Of a stretch of 64,000 nucleotides of DNA, positions 47,007-54,465 are shown piece after piece. The position numbers and the translations under genes were made by a program. The stretch is from a virus, in the IMG/VR virus record IMGVR_UViG_3300043410_001471, positions 181,437 through 245,436 of that record; one strand, given 5' to 3'. How positions within the stretch are numbered: the first letter of the stretch is position 1; the number at the start of each line of letters is the position of its first letter. The notes beneath the pieces are model-generated. The model did no database searches. It was not told where the DNA came from and saw nothing but the letters and a program-made list of their open reading frames with translations.

Positions 47007-47327
47007 ATGGCAGAAGAACAAGAAGAAAAAGGTGGTACTTCAATTAAAAGTATCTTAATCGGTTTAGTGAGTACTATCACATTAGGAGTTGGTGGTTTCA
47101 TTACAAACAAATTAACAGGTGGTGAAGAAGAAAAACCTGCAGTACAACAAGCTGCACCTGTTATCAATATTCAAAACACTCAAAATCAATCTCAATCGGC
47201 AGGTGGTAAGACTGTAATCATTAAAGAGAAAGCAGTTGGTGGTGGAAATGCTCAACCAGCACAACCTCAACCAAAGCCTAAGAAGAAAGAAGGCGATGAG
47301 TTCAAAGAAGAAGCACCAAAGTGGTAA
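47007..47327 (+). CDS. Small single-pass membrane protein with Pro/Gln-rich tail
   Basis: 106 residues. A membrane segment (about 14-32, 'IKSILIGLVSTITLGVGGFI') is followed by a low-complexity tail rich in Gln, Pro, Lys and Glu. The layout suggests a linker or tether crossing the periplasm, perhaps part of the lysis or envelope machinery. No family recognised. Confidence 0.55.
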   Translation: MAEEQEEKGGTSIKSILIGLVSTITLGVGGFITNKLTGGEEEKPAVQQAAPVINIQNTQNQSQSAGGKTVIIKEKAVGGGNAQPAQPQPKPKKKEGDEFKEEAPKW

Positions 47328-47416
47328 TTTATAAATTAGGCGTAGTTGTAGTTATGTTAATGTTATTAGCAAGTGCAATCTATGTAGGATTAAAACAACA
47401 AAAAGAAAATGAGTAA
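47321..47416 (+). CDS. Putative 31-residue membrane peptide
   Basis: A GTG-started frame overlapping the preceding stop by 7 bp and the following start by 8 bp fills the only gap in this operon. It encodes one hydrophobic helix ('VVVVMLMLLASAIYVGL') and a short charged tail. Such tiny overlapping frames fit a phage membrane peptide, but a non-coding gap remains possible. Confidence 0.4.
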   Translation: MVIYKLGVVVVMLMLLASAIYVGLKQQKENE

Positions 47417-48014
47417 TCAACAACCGCCAAGCGGATTTAAGGATTTATTAAATTCAATGATGTCCAGAAGATGGTACATCACTGCGTTAGTATTGGGTTC
47501 ATTCATATTAATCATCGGAGGTATTTTCGGTGCAATTACATCGAATACGGCAGCATCGGCAGAATGGAAAGAACTTCTATTATTAATGTTGGGTGCTTTC
47601 ATTGGTTCTTATGGTAAAATCATTGACTATTGGTTTAGTGATACCGATAAGGATAAAATGTTAGTTCAGAAAATGGATGAAGAAGATGGTACATCGTTAA
47701 GTAATACGGCGGATATGCCAGATACTCCAATCGTTCCTATGAGTGTAGCACCATTAGTATTACCAAATACCGAAGAATCAGTAGTATCACTACCAAAAAC
47801 TGAAGAAAAACAAACCGAAAAGAAAGGTGTTGAAATTGATGAAGATGGCGATGGCGTAATGGATGGTTTAGATTTCGATGGTGATGGTAAGATTGATGAA
47901 TACTTCGCACATAGACAATGTGAGCATGTATGGGGAGATTTGGATGGCGATGGTGAAGAAGAATGTTTAAAATGTGGTAAAATCAGAGATGATGATGCCG
48001 AAATGGTAGGATAA
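47409..48014 (+). CDS. Membrane protein with calcium-binding DxDGDG repeats and zinc site
   Basis: 201 residues. Two membrane segments (about 22-44 and 56-72, 'LLLLMLGAFIGSYGKIIDYW') recall holins. A linker is followed by 'DEDGDGVMDGLDFDGDGKID' and 'DLDGDGEEE', thrombospondin-type-3 or EF-hand-like calcium loops, and a His/Cys cluster 'CEHVW...CLKCG' that could bind zinc. The combination of a holin-like head with a metal-sensing tail is unusual. It may be a holin whose action is tied to divalent metals in the periplasm; this is a hypothesis. Confidence 0.6.
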   Translation: MSNQQPPSGFKDLLNSMMSRRWYITALVLGSFILIIGGIFGAITSNTAASAEWKELLLLMLGAFIGSYGKIIDYWFSDTDKDKMLVQKMDEEDGTSLSNTADMPDTPIVPMSVAPLVLPNTEESVVSLPKTEEKQTEKKGVEIDEDGDGVMDGLDFDGDGKIDEYFAHRQCEHVWGDLDGDGEEECLKCGKIRDDDAEMVG

Positions 48015-48051
48015 ATAGGTTACATAGTATTAACAATTTAAATGTAAAACT

Positions 48052-48309
48052 ATGACTTTTAAAGAATGGGTAATTGATTTATTCAAAGATGAAAGAGGAG
48101 CAATATCAGTAAAACCTGTAATTGCATTCGTTGGAGCATTATTCTTATGTGGAACAATGTTAGTGAACTCTTTCTCACATGGTGATATCAAACCAGCAGC
48201 AGAATTGGTAAACGCAGTAATGGTAATCACAGCAATCGGAATGGGAGCTGATACATTAGATAAGTTTACACATAAAAAGAGTGAACCTAAAGAAGAAGAA
48301 TTAGGATAA
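48052..48309 (+). CDS. Small two-helix membrane protein (holin candidate)
   Basis: 85 residues. Two membrane segments (about 20-40 and 50-66) separated by a short turn, with a charged C terminus 'HKKSEPKEEELG', match small class II holins. It closes an operon ended by a strong terminator. The endolysin is 9 kb upstream, so linkage is loose. Confidence 0.6.
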   Translation: MTFKEWVIDLFKDERGAISVKPVIAFVGALFLCGTMLVNSFSHGDIKPAAELVNAVMVITAIGMGADTLDKFTHKKSEPKEEELG

Positions 48310-48315
48310 TAATTG

Positions 48316-48347
48316 AAAAGGGAGAACATAGTTTCTCCCTTTTTTTA
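48316..48347 (+). terminator. Intrinsic terminator
   Basis: Stem AAAAGGGAGAA / TTCTCCCTTTT with a short loop, then a T-run, just after the holin-like gene. Confidence 0.85.
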
Positions 48348-48380
48348 TACTTATACATAAACGAACAAACTCATTTATGT

Positions 48381-49103
48381 ATGAAAAATTTATTAGTATT
48401 ATTAAGTTTCTTTTTGTTAAGCAGTGTTGCGGGTGTTGCTCAAACAATAGGAAGCACTAAAACAGAGCAGTACAAAGCATCCTTCGAAACAAAATCGGAC
48501 ATTAGTCAATTTTTAAATTATGAAGGAAAGCAAATTCCGATTCAAATCCTTAAATGTGGTATTGGTGATGAAGTTTATGACCAATATCCGGAGCTCAAGG
48601 AAAAGAGAGTTGGTTTGGGTGTGGCTAATATCACGCTTGAATATTTGGATAATCTTAACCGATTTACATTTACGGAAGATAAAACTGAAATTAAAAACAG
48701 AATGGTTAAGCAGTTTCAGGCATCTCAAGCAGGCATTTCGGAAGATAAATTGGATGGTAGAGGAAAAATCCGTTTAGCACATTACTTTGTTGAAATAGAA
48801 GTATATGACTATTCCGTTTCCGAAGATGAAACAATCAATTTAAAAGATGGTATCAAAGATAATATGGTAACTCGTTTAGGTTTACAGGTTAGATTCACAA
48901 ACGCAGAGAATGGTACTATTATCGCAGCATCTGGTTTAGGTGAAGCAACTACAAAAAGAGAATTAACTCTATTATCAGATGCAACTATTGACCCTATAAA
49001 ATTCAACCAATCAACTATTAGTATTGCAACAAAGAAAGCATTGGATATCGCTTGTGCAAATATATTAGGTAAAATGGTTAAAAAGGGAGTATTTGAAAAA
49101 TAA
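48381..49103 (+). CDS. CsgG-like curli-type secretion channel homologue
   Basis: 240 residues with a signal peptide ending 'AGVAQ'. The mature part has the CsgG/HfaB rhythm: 'KRVGLGVANITLEYLDNL', 'ENRMVKQF'-type helix, 'AHYFVEIEVYDYSVSEDE', 'RLGLQVRFTNAENGTIIAAS' and 'GLGEATTKRE'. CsgG forms the outer-membrane pore of curli secretion; CsgG-like pores occur in some phages. Unlike CsgG it lacks an obvious lipobox. With the next two genes it may make a phage-encoded envelope-spanning structure. Family call moderate. Confidence 0.55.
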   Translation: MKNLLVLLSFFLLSSVAGVAQTIGSTKTEQYKASFETKSDISQFLNYEGKQIPIQILKCGIGDEVYDQYPELKEKRVGLGVANITLEYLDNLNRFTFTEDKTEIKNRMVKQFQASQAGISEDKLDGRGKIRLAHYFVEIEVYDYSVSEDETINLKDGIKDNMVTRLGLQVRFTNAENGTIIAASGLGEATTKRELTLLSDATIDPIKFNQSTISIATKKALDIACANILGKMVKKGVFEK

Positions 49104-49108
49104 TTATT

Positions 49109-49327
49109 ATGAAATATATTACATTCCTTATATTCTTATTTTTAGTTAGTTGTACGCCTGTTAGAAAAGTAAATGTTTATAGCAAACACAATTATTATCA
49201 AAGACATAGAACCAACACATATACATCTCCAACTTGGATTCCAGGTAGAGGTATCATATTGGAAACACATATACATAAGTTACCCAAAAGAAGTTACGCC
49301 CCTAAAGTTAGAAGAGGAAGGCATTAA
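49109..49327 (+). CDS. Small lipoprotein
   Basis: 72 residues. Lipobox 'FLVSC' (Cys15) followed by a very basic, Tyr/His/Arg-rich mature part ending 'KVRRGRH'. It overlaps the next ATG by 1 bp and lies between the CsgG-like protein and the Ser/Ala-rich barrel, so it may be an accessory of that system (or an outer-membrane spanin-like lipoprotein). Confidence 0.6.
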   Translation: MKYITFLIFLFLVSCTPVRKVNVYSKHNYYQRHRTNTYTSPTWIPGRGIILETHIHKLPKRSYAPKVRRGRH

Positions 49328-50868
49328 TGAAAAAATGGTTAGTAAGTTTATCAATAATGGTTATGTTCATATTTGCTCAAGAAGCGAAAGGGCAAACCTA
49401 TACCCAAACATTCGTAGATAAATGTAGTGGACAAATCAAAACGGCAACAACTACTATGGTTAATGGTAACGCCGTTGTTTCCTTTTATGACCAAGTTAAA
49501 GTATTTACTCCATTGGAAGTACAAAGTGGAGCAGTTAAACTTTGGTTAAACGCAACATATTTAGCATATTCAACAATGGGTTGTCCTACTAACATAGTAG
49601 TTCAGCAAACAGTCCAACAAACTGTAAATAACGCAGTATCACAGGCAGCATCATCTGCGGCAACTCAAGCGGCTAGTGCGGCAGCAAGTTCAGCAGCTTC
49701 ATCAGCTGCGAGTTCAGCCGCATCAACTGCAGCAAGTTCAGCCGCAAGTTCGGCGGCATCTTCATCGGCATCTACGGCAGCAAGTAATAGTGCAAGTTCA
49801 GCGGCATCATCATCCGCTAGTTCTGCATCATCAACTGCGGCAAGTAGTGGTGCAACGGCATCTACATCATCAACTGCTTCAACTCCACCACCAGCAAGTA
49901 GTAGTTCATCATCTACGAATTCATCGAGTAGCAGTTCATCGAATAATAGTAATTCATCATCATCTTCATCCGAAACTAAATCGGAAAGTAGTAGTTCATC
50001 ATCATCTTCATCTGAATCAAAATCAGAGACTAAATCGGAAACAAAGAGTGAATCTAAATCCGAATCAAAATCTGAAAGTAAGAGTGAGGAAAAGAAAGAG
50101 GAATCTAAATCAGAATCTAAAAAGGAAGAGAAAAAAGAAGAATCTAAAAAAGAAGAAAAGAAAGAGGAGAAGAAGGAAGAGAAAAAAGAGGAAAAGAAAC
50201 AAAAGGCTCAAAATATGAATCCGTTGTTAATAGCATCGGATTTAACAACCGCTGAAGACCAGGATGGTACATACAATGCAATCGCATCGGTAGGTATTAG
50301 TAGAAGTTCAATGGCTGGAGATGTAACCTATTCCCTAAACTCTATGATATGGAGTTCATTAGACCAATTCGCATTAAGTAGTGGTATAACTAAAATGAAC
50401 TTTGAAGGTGGTAAGTTATCATCTATCAATTCATACTCATTGACATCGGCATATCTTAAAGGTAGTTGGATGGGATTGATGGGGTATACCTATATCAAAC
50501 CACATCCTAAATTGGGAGTATATGGATACAATGTGGGAGCAGTGATGTTAATGATGCCAGGTAGTAAACAAAAATGGGATGTATCCCTATCTACATCGGC
50601 AGTAGCATTTTGGACCAAACCATTTCAGTATAGTAAGAAATTAACACTTTCACCGCAAGTATTCGCAATGTATTCTCCAATTGGATATAATACATTTACC
50701 GGAAATACTGCAGTAGGTAGACACTTTGGATTTTTGGTAGGTTCTTCGGTTGATTATAAAATCAGTAGAAGATTTGGATTCTCATTTAACTATAAGTTGA
50801 ATATGAATACACAACCTGGTCAGAAATTTACAAGTAACTTTTTGATTGGAACAAGAATGATGCTTTAA
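49327..50868 (+). CDS. Secreted protein with Ala/Ser and Lys/Glu repeats and a C-terminal barrel
   Basis: 513 residues. Signal peptide ('MKKWLVSLSIMVMFIFAQEA'), a short beta domain (25-95), then about 190 residues of low complexity in three blocks: Ala-Ala-Ser-Ser repeats, Ser-only runs, and Lys/Glu/Ser repeats ('KKEEKKEESKKEEKKEEKK'). The last 200 residues are predicted beta-strands ('GVYGYNVGAVMLMMPG', 'FGFLVGSSVDYKISRRFGFS') ending 'LIGTRMML', like an outer-membrane barrel. The long charged linker could span the periplasm. The gene follows the CsgG-like gene and ends its block. Confidence 0.7.
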   Translation: MKKWLVSLSIMVMFIFAQEAKGQTYTQTFVDKCSGQIKTATTTMVNGNAVVSFYDQVKVFTPLEVQSGAVKLWLNATYLAYSTMGCPTNIVVQQTVQQTVNNAVSQAASSAATQAASAAASSAASSAASSAASTAASSAASSAASSSASTAASNSASSAASSSASSASSTAASSGATASTSSTASTPPPASSSSSSTNSSSSSSSNNSNSSSSSSETKSESSSSSSSSSESKSETKSETKSESKSESKSESKSEEKKEESKSESKKEEKKEESKKEEKKEEKKEEKKEEKKQKAQNMNPLLIASDLTTAEDQDGTYNAIASVGISRSSMAGDVTYSLNSMIWSSLDQFALSSGITKMNFEGGKLSSINSYSLTSAYLKGSWMGLMGYTYIKPHPKLGVYGYNVGAVMLMMPGSKQKWDVSLSTSAVAFWTKPFQYSKKLTLSPQVFAMYSPIGYNTFTGNTAVGRHFGFLVGSSVDYKISRRFGFSFNYKLNMNTQPGQKFTSNFLIGTRMML

Positions 50869-50990
50869 TCCAATTTTAAAGGTTCAGTATGTTCTCTTTG
50901 TTTTCTGAATCCATACTCTTTTGTTGTTTTTGAAATCATCGCTCCGAATGAGCTACACATTAATGTAAGGGCTATAAGTAAGTTTATCAT
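50865..50990 (-). CDS. Possible 41-residue minus-strand membrane peptide
   Basis: Between two plus-strand operons, the minus strand holds an ATG frame encoding a hydrophobic N-terminal segment ('INLLIALTLMCSSFGAMI') and a basic tail ('KEYGFRKQREH'). It ends overlapping the stop of the plus-strand gene. It would be the only minus-strand gene in the window. Sequence style is plausible, but no clear promoter is seen. Confidence 0.3.
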   Translation of the reverse strand: MINLLIALTLMCSSFGAMISKTTKEYGFRKQREHTEPLKLD

Positions 50991-51122
50991 ATATTATATT
51001 ATTTTAATATATATATCGACCTAAATTGTAAAAAAGTAAGAAAAATAGGATTTTCCAAATAAGTTGATGAAAGTTCCTTAAATTGTACAATTATATATTT
51101 ATTCAAAATTAAACACAAATAA

Positions 51123-51758
51123 ATGAAGAGAATTTTATCCATTGTTATGCTATTGGTTATAGCAACAACATTAAACGCACAAGATGTAGTACAATTGAAA
51201 CATCTTAATTACACATCACATTTCAGTAAATCAAAAAAATACCCTGTAATGGTAGAATGGTGGGAAACTAAAATCAAAGTTGGATGCGCAACTCCACTTC
51301 CTCGTAAGGATAACTTTAAGCCAGACCCATTATTACCAAAAGAAACTAACATCGGACAAGATTATGTAAATAGTGGATACGATAGAGGTCATTTAATGCC
51401 AGCAAAATCAAACCAATGTCAAACAACATTTGTACAAGATGAGTGTTTCTATTATTCTAATATGGCTGCACAAACACATAGATTAAATGCAGGAGATTGG
51501 AAATCATTGGAAACTCTAACAAGAGAATGGGCAGTAGTACAAGATTCGGTGCATGTGTGGGCTGGAAATGTTGGTGAGATTAAAAAAATAGGTACAACAT
51601 CAGTTCCAAAACAATGTTGGAAAGTAGTACATATTAAGAAAACAAATGAGTGGTTCTTTTACTTATTTGAGAATGATTTATCAGCACCAGATGGTATCAA
51701 TAACAATAAGGTGTTAAGAGAAGATATAGAGAAATTGACAGGTTTTAAATTCCAATAG
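51123..51758 (+). CDS. Secreted DNA/RNA non-specific endonuclease
   Basis: 211 residues. A signal peptide ends 'TTLNAQ' (about 20). 'GYDRGHLMPAKSNQC' carries the DRGH motif with catalytic His90, 'FYYSNMAAQTHRLNAGDWKS' gives the metal-binding Asn and the N-x-G-x-W segment of the Serratia/NucA family. It should be exported, and could destroy DNA in the periplasm (superinfecting phage or released host DNA) or supply nucleotides. It begins a new unit after a 250-bp gap. Confidence 0.9.
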   Translation: MKRILSIVMLLVIATTLNAQDVVQLKHLNYTSHFSKSKKYPVMVEWWETKIKVGCATPLPRKDNFKPDPLLPKETNIGQDYVNSGYDRGHLMPAKSNQCQTTFVQDECFYYSNMAAQTHRLNAGDWKSLETLTREWAVVQDSVHVWAGNVGEIKKIGTTSVPKQCWKVVHIKKTNEWFFYLFENDLSAPDGINNNKVLREDIEKLTGFKFQ

Positions 51759-51806
51759 GGGGAGGGGCTGGGGTAACGCAGTCGTAAACCCAAAATTTTT
51801 GATAGT

Positions 51807-51896
51807 ATGCAACAAAACGATATTTGCCCTAAATGCTCTTCGGTAATCGGTTCGGAGGGGATTTGTTGGGGGTGTATGATTAAAAGAAATAATTAG
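51807..51896 (+). CDS. Tiny zinc-ribbon protein
   Basis: 29 residues with 'CPKC' and 'CWGC' separated by 12 residues, enough for one zinc knuckle. It stops 2 bp before the next ATG. Short zinc peptides like this occur in phages; coding status is plausible but unproven. Confidence 0.45.
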   Translation: MQQNDICPKCSSVIGSEGICWGCMIKRNN

Positions 51897-51898
51897 GT

Positions 51899-52411
51899 AT
51901 GAGAACCACTAAATTCGTAACACAAACGGAAGAAACGGAACTAATCCATAAGTTGGGGGATAGACTTTTGGAATCGGGCTATAACGCTTCGAATTCGGTA
52001 ATAGTGATAGTGAGTACGGATTATTCATCCATAGTAGGTCAAATCCTACGACATTATCTTTCCCATAACGGAGAGGTGTGTGAGGGGTTTGGAATCGATG
52101 TTCCATATCCGGATGAAACTTGGAATAGAAGGTATGTTGATGAAATGTATGAAACCTTTCGAATACACTCCAATTCTTTTAGAGGAAAGGCTCTGATATT
52201 TGTGGAGGCTGGTGTAATTAGAGGTGGAAATTATACATATATTATGGATTGGATTAAAAAGCGTTTAGAAACTGGGAAACGACTTGTAACTCTAACTCTT
52301 TTTGAAAATGTGGGTTCGAAGTTCAAATCAGATTTTGTAGGCGAATACTATGATGATTCTAAAGAAGATTTAACTTTTTGGTGGGAAAGGTATAATAATC
52401 ATTGGAAATGA
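51899..52411 (+). CDS. Uncharacterised alpha/beta protein
   Basis: 170 residues. 'SVIVIVSTDYSSIVGQIL' and 'GKALIFVEAGVIRGGNYTYI' alternate strands and loops like a phosphoribosyltransferase fold, with the second in the place of the PRPP loop, but the required acidic pair is not clear. The aromatic C terminus is 'FWWERYNNHWK'. Function unknown. Confidence 0.6.
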   Translation: MRTTKFVTQTEETELIHKLGDRLLESGYNASNSVIVIVSTDYSSIVGQILRHYLSHNGEVCEGFGIDVPYPDETWNRRYVDEMYETFRIHSNSFRGKALIFVEAGVIRGGNYTYIMDWIKKRLETGKRLVTLTLFENVGSKFKSDFVGEYYDDSKEDLTFWWERYNNHWK

Positions 52412-52453
52412 AAAAAATTATATATTTATTATAGAAACTAAAATAACAAAACT

Positions 52454-52648
52454 ATGGAAGAAAAAGAATTAGATAAAGGGCCATTTAAAATATGTTTGGC
52501 TTGTACATCTACTCCAGTTGAAGGATGTGAATCTATGACAATGGATGAAGCATTAGAATGGTTAAATGCGAACAATGAAACTTTAGAAGAACCGGCTGAA
52601 TGTGGTGATTTAAAGAAGTACATTGTATTGGATGCGAATCATAACTAA
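52454..52648 (+). CDS. Small acidic protein of unknown function
   Basis: 64 residues with four cysteines ('ICLACTSTPVEGCES', 'PAECGDLKKY'). It is acidic and followed by a large terminator. No family recognised. Confidence 0.55.
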   Translation: MEEKELDKGPFKICLACTSTPVEGCESMTMDEALEWLNANNETLEEPAECGDLKKYIVLDANHN

Positions 52649-52696
52649 TATAGTAAAAACATATATTGTGTAACTGATTGATAACCAATTAGTTAG

Positions 52697-52755
52697 ATAA
52701 CCCATTGATTTTTAACGACTTATAACTCGTTGATTTTCAATGGGTTATATTTTTT
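52697..52755 (+). terminator. Large nested terminator hairpin
   Basis: Outer stem ATAACCCATTG (52697-52707) / CAATGGGTTAT (52738-52748), inner stem AACGA / TCGTT, followed by seven T. Confidence 0.85.
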
Positions 52756-52777
52756 TGTAAAAAAAGTACCTCAAAAA

Positions 52778-52809
52778 TTTGGCAGTATCGACATTTATTC
52801 GTATATTTA
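52778..52809 (+). promoter_or_regulatory. Bacteroidota-type promoter
   Basis: TTTG at 52778-52781, 20 bp spacer, TATATTTA at 52802-52809 (last base deviates from G). ATG follows at 52832. Confidence 0.65.
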
Positions 52810-52831
52810 CTATGTAATAAATGATAAAGAT

Positions 52832-53059
52832 ATGAATATTAAGCAATTTTATTTGGAAAGTTACCCAACTGATGAATTGGGTGTTGAAATTAATTCACAA
52901 GCTACATTCGGTGGTTTATGGGCCGCAATTCGTGGTGGTATTGTTTACGAATATATTGGTGTTTTTGATTCCGTAATTAGAGAGAGGGTTTTTGAGAAAT
53001 TCTCCGAAATTACAGGTCATGATTATGATTACATTTATCAAGAATGGATAAATTCTTAA
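52832..53059 (+). CDS. Small protein of unknown function
   Basis: 75 residues from the ATG at 52832; the longer frame from 52730 reads through terminator and promoter. Strand and helix alternate ('FYLESYPTDELGVEINSQ', 'VFEKFSEITGHDYDYIYQEW'). It has its own promoter, early type. No family recognised. Confidence 0.65.
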   Translation: MNIKQFYLESYPTDELGVEINSQATFGGLWAAIRGGIVYEYIGVFDSVIRERVFEKFSEITGHDYDYIYQEWINS

Positions 53060-53078
53060 AAAATAATTGAGAAAAAGC

Positions 53079-53109
53079 TTGACTTGTGTTCAATTTTTTT
53101 GTATATTGT
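53079..53109 (+). promoter_or_regulatory. Bacteroidota-type promoter overlapping a terminator-like hairpin
   Basis: TTG at 53079-53081, 20 bp spacer, TATATTGT at 53102-53109. The stretch AATTGA (53065-53070) ... TCAATT (53090-53095) followed by a T-run forms a weak terminator for the upstream gene that encloses the -33 box. Confidence 0.5.
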
Positions 53110-53160
53110 AAGGTAATTGAGAGTGAGAGTTAAAATCGTTAAAATCTAAAATTTAAAAAT

Positions 53161-53739
53161 ATGAAATCTAAAATGAAATTTACTTGGTTGGGTGTTAATT
53201 TTGAATTACCATCAGAGTGTTTAAGAACTACTTCTTATTGGGGTGAGAAATTAGAAACTCCTTATATTTCTATCGGACGTAAAGAAGTTCCCCTTTTGTT
53301 CAAACAATATGTTAAAGCTAAATATCCTGATTTTTTAGTGTGGGGTAAATCATCCACTTTCGCTAATGGTTCTTCTTCTGATTTGTATGTGTGTAAAGCC
53401 AATGGTGATGAACTTGATTATAGTTCTAAAGAATACAATGATTTAAGTTCATTCGCTAATATGATGCAAGGCGGTCGTTACAATGGTATGGAAGATATCT
53501 ACGAATACGGGGAGTCTGGTCAAACTGATAACGGAACTAGATTGGAATTTAATTCCAAATATGTTCATTTCCAACCTAAAGCTCCTTTCGCTTCTTGGCC
53601 AGATGTAAAGAGAATGTTAATCGATATGCAAGAAGGTAAGTATGTTTGGGGCCCGATTTCATTGGAGAAAGCAATTGAGAAAGTTAAGGGTTACAAAGCT
53701 AAAGATTCTGATATTCAGAAAGCATTACAATACATTTAA
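53161..53739 (+). CDS. Phage accessory protein, possibly LPD29-like
   Basis: 192 residues. 'VPLLFKQYVKAKYPDFLVWG' then 'SSTFANGSSSDLYVC' recalls the LPD29 domain of large polyvalent proteins, found in many phages and mobile elements. The rest, including 'NGTRLEFNSKYVHFQPK', is unassigned. Own promoter; likely early. Family call is tentative. Confidence 0.5.
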   Translation: MKSKMKFTWLGVNFELPSECLRTTSYWGEKLETPYISIGRKEVPLLFKQYVKAKYPDFLVWGKSSTFANGSSSDLYVCKANGDELDYSSKEYNDLSSFANMMQGGRYNGMEDIYEYGESGQTDNGTRLEFNSKYVHFQPKAPFASWPDVKRMLIDMQEGKYVWGPISLEKAIEKVKGYKAKDSDIQKALQYI

Positions 53740-53765
53740 TTCCTTAAACTTTAAAATCTAAAATT

Positions 53766-53975
53766 ATGAATAAGATAGAAGAATTAATATCGGTAATTGG
53801 AAAAGAGGTTTCACAAAACCAATCACCAACATTGAGAGGTAAGTTAATAAAAGTAAATAAAAAGACTTGTACTTTTGAGGTAGTAAAATCACCATATCGT
53901 TCAGGCGATGAAAGTAGAATCGGTGAAAGATATTTAGTACCAATTAGTTGGGCTTGGAACGCATTTTTCTTCTAA
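53766..53975 (+). CDS. Small beta-rich protein of unknown function
   Basis: 69 residues. 'LRGKLIKVNKKTCTFEVVKS' and 'GERYLVPISWAWNAFFF' look like a small SH3-type barrel. It follows the previous gene by 26 bp and is ended by a terminator at 53997. Confidence 0.6.
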   Translation: MNKIEELISVIGKEVSQNQSPTLRGKLIKVNKKTCTFEVVKSPYRSGDESRIGERYLVPISWAWNAFFF

Positions 53976-53996
53976 AATAATTTAAAAATAAATGAC

Positions 53997-54024
53997 AAAA
54001 AGCTTGGCATTATCAAGCTTTTTT
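53997..54024 (+). terminator. Intrinsic terminator overlapping a promoter
   Basis: 10-bp stem AAAAAGCTTG / CAAGCTTTTT with a 7-nt loop and T-run. The -33 box of the next promoter lies inside the stem. Confidence 0.85.
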
Positions 54025-54034
54025 CGTACATTTA
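54004..54034 (+). promoter_or_regulatory. Bacteroidota-type promoter
   Basis: TTG at 54004-54006 within the terminator stem, 20 bp spacer, TACATTTA at 54027-54034, then the HAD gene at 54058. Confidence 0.6.
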
Positions 54035-54057
54035 CTAAGTAATAAGAGATAAACATT

Positions 54058-54438
54058 ATGAAAAAAGAACAAGGATACAAAACAATTTTTAGTGATATCG
54101 ATGGGACTCTAATTGAGCAAGTTAGTTTCGAAGAGTTAGACCCAAATGTGGTAAATGTTTTACCAGGTGTTAAAGAGAAAATGAATGAATGGTACAATGC
54201 CGGACATTACATCGTTTTAACTACTGCAAGACCAGAACATTTGAGAGAGATTACTGAAATTCAAATGAACAAAGCAGGTATCAGATTTGACCAATTGGTT
54301 ATGGGTATCGGTAGAGAGGAACGAATTTTAATCAATAACAACTCTTCAAAAGACCCACAACGAAACCGAGCATTTGGAGTGCCAGTTGCTAGAGACGGTG
54401 GGTTTAATCAAATTGATTTTGAATCTGTTGGTTTATAA
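54058..54438 (+). CDS. Small HAD-superfamily phosphatase
   Basis: 126 residues. Motif I 'FSDIDGTLIEQ' (D-x-D-x-T) and motif II 'IVLTTARPEHLREIT' are clear; the motif III/IV region is 'RILINNNSSKDPQRNRAFGV', where Asn residues replace the usual acidic pair. It is a capless HAD of a type found in phages and sugar-nucleotide pathways. The altered motif IV may lower activity. Confidence 0.75.
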   Translation: MKKEQGYKTIFSDIDGTLIEQVSFEELDPNVVNVLPGVKEKMNEWYNAGHYIVLTTARPEHLREITEIQMNKAGIRFDQLVMGIGREERILINNNSSKDPQRNRAFGVPVARDGGFNQIDFESVGL

Positions 54439-54465
54439 TTAAAATATAATATATATAACAACAAT

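Noticed and set aside
49676-50218. Gln/His/Arg-rich frame inside the Ser/Ala repeat gene
   Set aside because: It is the shifted reading of the repeat region; only the 513-residue frame has a signal peptide and a barrel.
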